Assembly (NCBI GenBank): GCA_017654935.2 | Contig: CM065706.1 | Location: 11,398,864-11,462,863 of the forward strand | Direction: 5' to 3' | Source: Phymorhynchus buccinoides | Taxonomy: Eukaryota; Mollusca; Gastropoda; Neogastropoda; Raphitomidae | Length of the DNA stretch: 64,000 nucleotides | In this document: piece after piece, positions 1-64,000 of the stretch | Layout: the number at the start of each line of letters is the position of its first letter | How positions within the stretch are numbered: the first letter of the stretch is position 1 | Translations under genes and position numbers: made by a program | The notes under the pieces: generated by a model | The model's input: the letters and a program-made list of their open reading frames with translations, nothing else | Database searches by the model: none | What the model was told of the DNA's origin: nothing

Positions 1-420
1 TGGCTGTTGTAGTTCAGTTAAATCAATTCTCATTGGCTGTTGTAGCCAAATTTTCATTGGCTGTTGTAGCCAGTTTAGTCAAGGTTGGAAAAAAATGGCG
101 TCTGAACGGTCGTGTGTGAGGATGATTCTTCTTCTGAGAAAGAAAAAGTTTCAAAGCGTTCCTGTTTTTTTTCGAGAGACATACACGGATAAAATGGCCT
201 TTCATTGTGTCAGGAAGAAAAGCGAAACTTACGCTTTTTGTGCGTGCGATTTGTCGATAAAGTCTGGTGGTAGGGATGATGTGCGCCATTGTTATGTCAA
301 GTTGTGGTGGGTACTGTACTTAATTTCTGATCATTATTAAAATGTCCCTGAAAATGAGGCTGTGTCCCTGATTTGAGAGTCGTTTGTCCCTGATTCACAA
401 ATTTAGGGTTGGCAGCCCTG
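1..420 (+). mobile_element. hAT-like non-autonomous element, right-hand part
   Basis: A broken reading frame at 95-310 starts MASE, has Lys/Ser-rich sequence, then CACDLSIKSGGRDDVRH. This resembles the BED-like zinc finger CxxCxxxFSxxxGGRxDxxxH found at the start of many hAT-type transposases. Similar fingers occur in the elements at 52393, 60679 and 62337. The stretch ends near 420 in sequence whose reverse complement begins CAGGGCTGCCAACCCT, a plausible hAT-style terminus. Short direct repeats of ttggctgttgtagcc lie at 35-75. The left end is outside the window. Confidence 0.5.
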
Positions 421-574
421 CACCTCCTGCACACCCCTTATTATATAGGGTGGAGTCCTATCGTCATTGCGCAAATTCTTCTTTTTTCTATCCGTGTGTG
501 ACATGTCTGTGTGTGTGTCTGTCTTTTTGTCTGTAAATACAACTGTAATTTATCTTCCTCAGCGAAAACTGCTG

Positions 575-696
575 AACCAGTAGAGTGGCACAGTGGTAGC
601 GCGTTCGCTTCGTGTCAAGTAAACCCGAGTTCGAACCTGGGTACAGGGGATTTTTTTCCTCTCACTTTGCACTAGGCCTTACGGTCTGAACGTGGA

Positions 697-727
<31 letters not shown>

Positions 728-935
728 CGTGTGCCCATGCACTTAGCACGCGTTAAACCCAGTGGCAATGAAAAAGTTGTCATTTGGTCAAAATTTACCC
801 CCCCCCCCCCCCCTTTCCTTCCTCATCAGTCACACATAAATCGCATGCCAAAAAAAAAAAAAAAAATGGGTGACGTGCCTCTGGCTGCGACGCGCTCTCC
901 AGGTGGGAGCAACCCGAATTTCACAGAGACGCCTC
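575..935 (+). mobile_element. tRNA-derived SINE, family A, near full length
   Basis: The head has Pol III-like boxes: A box tggcacagtggtagcg and B box gttcgaacctg. A body follows with ctttcggatgagacgataaa, a poly-C tract (799-813) and an A-rich stretch. The 3' part has gcgctctccaggtgggagc and ends gcctctgtgactataaagt. Other copies are at 50339-50715 (+), 61845-62110 (-), 1499-1700 (-) and 55565-55815 (+, truncated). Confidence 0.85.
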
Positions 936-1048
936 TGTGACTATAAAGTACATAATACCTAATGCAATCATTCTACTGTGTCAGAGAATTACATGTCTAG
1001 TTTTAATTTTATCTCTGCATGTTTTTCTTGGTTGTTTTTTTACTAAAG

Positions 1049-63572
<62,524 letters not shown>

Positions 63573-63877
63573 GTATGTCAGCATTTGTTATGTGTTTGTG
63601 CTTTTTTTATTTTTTTTATTTTATTCAACTTCTGTCTACTGTGAGTGATATTAGACGTGTGTGTGTGTCTGTGGGAATAAGAATACAGGAAAATTGTGTG
63701 TCTGTCTGTGTCTCTGTGTGATTGTGAACAAATTATACCACAAAACACTACCAACCCTCCATGCACTGTACAAATGTGGCTTGAAAAGGCTTTATAGCTT
63801 AAAATGCCACTGTTAATAGTGGTGGATCCATAAAGGATGCCAGTGGTTCTACCCATAATGTGTGATTGTGTGAGACC

Positions 63878-63943
63878 TGGGAGGTAAATCCACCCTGATG
63901 AGACAGACTGGACTCATGGTCATAGTGTCTCGGGTCAGCACAT
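63878..63943 (+). pseudogene. Partial duplicate of the MSH6 Walker A exon and donor
   Basis: It reads [18 protein letters not shown] and then gtcagc, versus [19 protein letters not shown] and gtatgt in the true exon 364 bp upstream. Most base differences are synonymous (CGG/AGA, ACG/ACT, GGG/GGA, TCG/TCT) with three conservative or single replacements. The 5' half with GPNM is missing. Confidence 0.85.
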
Positions 63944-64000
63944 CACCATTTCTTCTCTGTGTGTGTGCGCGCGCACGTGTGCATGCATGCGTGTGTGCGT
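63944..64000. other. Window end, intron with GT/CG-rich tract
   Basis: GT- and GC-alternating sequence; nothing else visible. The next MSH6 exon should lie to the right. Confidence 0.6.

Overview
The window is animal nuclear DNA, most likely from a lophotrochozoan and plausibly a marine gastropod mollusc (inference). The evidence is intron-rich gene structure with GT-AG junctions, very dense SINE, MITE, LINE and minisatellite content, long CA/CT/GT microsatellites, Tx1/L1-like and L2/CR1-like retrotransposons, and piggyBac- and hAT-like remnants. There is nothing prokaryotic (no operons, CRISPR or Shine-Dalgarno sites).

The backbone is one plus-strand gene. Ten exons (1049-1211, 6107-6184, 7409-7504, 10442-10532, 12964-13018, 48870-48970, 52104-52333, 57267-57399, 60214-60312, 63438-63572) join with consistent phases into 393 codons plus a split codon. 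They encode the central and C-terminal part of the mismatch-repair protein MSH6: lever/core, clamp, then ATPase domain through the Walker A motif. The 5' exons lie left of the window and the end of the ATPase lies right of it. No frameshift or stop interrupts the joined frame. The intron after 13018 is about 35.9 kb.

A second gene lies inside that giant intron on the minus strand (22736-21741). It is an apparently intronless single-pass membrane protein with a TNF-receptor-like cysteine-rich ectodomain. Its stop codon sits in the edge of a 56-copy 20-bp minisatellite (20620-21740).

The rest is mobile and repetitive DNA. 1-1048: hAT-like remnant and a tRNA-derived SINE. 1.2-6.1 kb: nested SINEs, a 190-bp tandem array and an internally deleted piggyBac-like element. 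8.8-18.6 kb: TTAA MITEs, minisatellites, a 461-bp MITE with long inverted repeats and a foldback-like array. 19.5-20.3 kb: a TIR element with poly-G. 24-26.4 kb: palindromic MITEs. 27.4-31.1 kb: a decayed Tx1/L1-like LINE. 31.5-33.0 kb: a probable solo LTR with an exact 5-bp target duplication. 33.1-34.7 kb: an L2/CR1-like LINE. 35-42 kb: low-complexity DNA. 42-44.1 kb: a second deleted piggyBac-like remnant. 44.7-46.8 kb: local tandem duplications. 49-63 kb: nested SINEs and at least six members of a CAGACCTG-ended transposon family with 6-bp target duplications.

The most unusual signals are (1) an 80-bp tandem array of 14 units just before the exon at 57267, each unit carrying a copy of that exon's 3' splice site and first ~37 coding bases fused to a MITE terminus; (2) several other partial copies of MSH6 exon-intron junctions (48.37, 48.69, 50.74 and 63.88 kb); (3) the CAGACCTG transposon family, with an empty insertion site preserved in the same window; and (4) a 107-bp palindrome with perfect 43-bp arms.
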